From the NCBI GenBank assembly GCA_002432545.1, contig DJFR01000048.1, positions 6,602 through 13,708 on the forward strand: DNA of 7,107 bases, given 5' to 3'. This DNA is from Flammeovirgaceae bacterium UBA5867. GTDB taxonomy: Bacteria; Bacteroidota; Bacteroidia; Cytophagales; Cyclobacteriaceae. Both the position numbers and the translations under genes were made by a program. The notes beneath the pieces are model-generated. The model saw nothing but the letters and a program-made list of their open reading frames with translations. It did not search any database and was not told where the DNA came from. This document shows positions 5,782-7,107 of the stretch, piece after piece (within the stretch, counting starts at the first letter, position 1; each line of letters begins with the position of its first letter).

Positions 5782-7107
5782 TTAAAGTCCATACTTCTCT
5801 AATCTCCGGTATAATGATGATCGTGTTAGTCCTAATTCTGTTGCTGCCTGCGTAATGTTGCCGTTGTATTTTTTCAGCACTTTGCGGATCAGCAGTTTTT
5901 CAACTTCCTCCAGGTTGTACTGTTCGAGACTTAACTGACCATCTTCTTTTCCCGAAGAAGGTGTGAAGTTGAAATCTTCGGGTTGCAATACACTGCTGTT
6001 GCTAAGGATCACCGCGCGTTCTATAGCATGCTGCAGTTCGCGGATGTTACCCGGCCACGGATGTTTGTGCATGCGCGTCATAGCACCTTCGCTGATCTTC
6101 GTTACACTTTTCTCGTACTTCTGTGCGTAGTATTTCAGAAAGTGTGTAGCCAGTAAAGGTATATCTTCGAAGCGTTCGCGAAGAGCCGGTATTTCGATCT
6201 CGATGGTGTTAATGCGATATAGCAAATCCTGGCGGAAGCGATTCTCTTTTACCATTTCATATAGCGGCATGTTGGTTGCGCAGATGAGGCGAATGTTGAT
6301 CGGTGTTTCTTTATTCGATCCTACACGACTTACTTTTCTGTTCTGTAATACAGTAAGAAGTTTCGCCTGCAGCGGCATGGATAAATTCCCGATTTCATCA
6401 AGAAAGAGTGTGCCGTTATTGGACAACTCAAATCTTCCCGCACGATCTTCTTTGGCATCGGTAAATGCACCTTTCTTATGACCGAAGAGTTCGCTTTCAA
6501 AAAGTGTTTCAGTAATAGAACCCAGATCAACGCCTACAAAGTTTTCATTCTGGCGTGATGAGTTTTTATGTATAGCACGCGCGATAAGTTCTTTACCTGT
6601 ACCATTCTCTCCGAGGATCAAAACATTTGCATCCGTACGTGCCACACGATCTATAGTCTGGAAGATCTTTTGCATGGCACCGCTTTGTCCGATGATCTCG
6701 CTGAAGCGGTTGTTCAGCGCCTGGTTGATCTCGTGATTTTTTATTTTCAGATTCTCAATCACATCACGCGACTCACGCAAACGCATCGCGGAATATAGTG
6801 TGGCGAGTAACTTTTCATTTTCCCATGGCTTCAATACAAAATCGGTAGCACCTGCTTTTATAGCCTTTACTGCCATTTGTATATCACCGTATGCCGTGAT
6901 CAATACTACAACCGAAGAAGGATCGATCTGAAGTATACGTTCGAGCCAGTAATATCCTTCGCTGCCACTGCTTACATCTTTGGTGAAGTTCATATCCAGC
7001 AGAATAACATCATAATCTTCGTTACTCATCAGGGCGGGTATAGCCTCCGGATTTTTCTCGATATCAACCTGCGCGAAATGTCGCTTCAGGTGCATCTTGG
7101 CAGCTTT
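5782..7107 (-). CDS. NtrC-family sigma-54-dependent response regulator (5' partial)
   Basis: A response regulator that, when phosphorylated, should use ATP to open sigma-54 promoters. The frame continues through the right edge (residues K-A-A-K before the Met at 7095), so that Met is internal and roughly 15-20 residues, including the acidic pair of the receiver, are missing. Counting from that Met: phosphoacceptor Asp34 (VILLDMNF), Thr67 (LITAYG) and Lys89 (VLKPW); an AAA+ domain with Walker A GENGTGKE (163-170), loop GAFTDA (209-214), Walker B GTLFLDEIG (228-236), sensor I region ICATN (271-275) and the arginine-finger region FRQDLLYRIN; then a Fis-type helix-turn-helix NITQAATELGLTRSSLYRRLEKYGL at the end. 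The usual sigma-54 contact loop is GAFTGA; Asp replaces the second Gly here. The kinase gene follows after 97 bases in the same direction, so the two form a cognate pair. No sigma-54 promoter is found in the window, so its targets lie elsewhere. Confidence 0.92.
   Translation of the reverse strand, partial: KAAKMHLKRHFAQVDIEKNPEAIPALMSNEDYDVILLDMNFTKDVSSGSEGYYWLERILQIDPSSVVVLITAYGDIQMAVKAIKAGATDFVLKPWENEKLLATLYSAMRLRESRDVIENLKIKNHEINQALNNRFSEIIGQSGAMQKIFQTIDRVARTDANVLILGENGTGKELIARAIHKNSSRQNENFVGVDLGSITETLFESELFGHKKGAFTDAKEDRAGRFELSNNGTLFLDEIGNLSMPLQAKLLTVLQNRKVSRVGSNKETPINIRLICATNMPLYEMVKENRFRQDLLYRINTIEIEIPALRERFEDIPLLATHFLKYYAQKYEKSVTKISEGAMTRMHKHPWPGNIRELQHAIERAVILSNSSVLQPEDFNFTPSSGKEDGQLSLEQYNLEEVEKLLIRKVLKKYNGNITQAATELGLTRSSLYRRLEKYGL

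Noticed and set aside
6203..6481. Plus-strand open frame of 92 codons inside the response regulator
   Set aside because: It is antisense to the conserved AAA+ core, whose codon constraints explain the open frame.
6673..6690. TGGCACCGCTTTGTCC as a sigma-54 (-24/-12) promoter
   Set aside because: The GG is present but no GC occurs at the required -12 spacing, and it lies inside the regulator coding sequence.
1..7107. CRISPR array, tRNA or rRNA genes, insertion sequence, phage or defence genes
   Set aside because: No spaced direct repeats, no cloverleaf or rRNA signature, no transposase or integrase motifs, and all genes are of ordinary chromosomal types.

Overview
The window looks like chromosome from a member of the Bacteroidota, most likely the Cytophagales or a close relative. 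This is inferred from gene content and style, not from a marker gene. The signs are a FucP-type sugar symporter next to a COG3254-type mutarotase, a Bacteroidota-style TAnnTTTG promoter element, weak or absent Shine-Dalgarno sequences, and an NtrC regulator/NtrY-like kinase pair with the variant motifs GAFTDA and HEIMNSITPI. ATA is also used heavily for isoleucine.

Layout. (1) Bases 1-1003, plus strand: the 3' half of an L-fucose:H+ symporter gene (fucP-like), followed after one base by a sugar mutarotase of the RhaM/L-fucose mutarotase type. This is the end of a deoxy-sugar (probably L-fucose) uptake operon. (2) Bases 1004-1151: intergenic, with a good TAnnTTTG promoter element and a short fragment resembling a dispersed repeat. 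(3) Bases 1152-2297, plus strand: an exported protein of seven ~46-residue repeats. Its N-terminus carries the strand missing from the last repeat, so a closed seven-bladed beta-propeller is predicted. A strong rho-independent terminator follows. (4) Bases 2415-4297, plus strand: a two-gene operon of a TetR-family repressor and a FabF-like beta-ketoacyl-ACP synthase. A perfect 30-bp palindrome lies seven bases before the repressor's start and is almost certainly its operator. (5) Bases 4298-4331: a short convergent junction with a CCCGATA/TATCGGG hairpin. (6) Bases 4332-7107, minus strand: an NtrY-like membrane histidine kinase (GTG start) downstream of a sigma-54-type NtrC-family response regulator, whose first residues lie beyond the right edge. 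An 11-bp inverted repeat sits between them.

How the genes work together. The symporter and mutarotase would import L-fucose (or a similar sugar) and speed its anomer conversion for catabolism. The TetR protein probably senses a lipid-like or electrophilic ligand and controls itself together with the ketosynthase, adjusting fatty-acid or specialised acyl-chain synthesis. The kinase phosphorylates the NtrC-type regulator, which would activate sigma-54 promoters located elsewhere; none is visible here. The propeller protein stands alone and its role is unknown.

No RNA genes, CRISPR arrays, insertion sequences or phage genes are seen. The most noteworthy items are the 30-bp palindrome with its TetR-ketosynthase operon, the predicted closed propeller, and a marked excess of the pentamer TATAG on the plus strand (29 against 16 CTATA by hand count).
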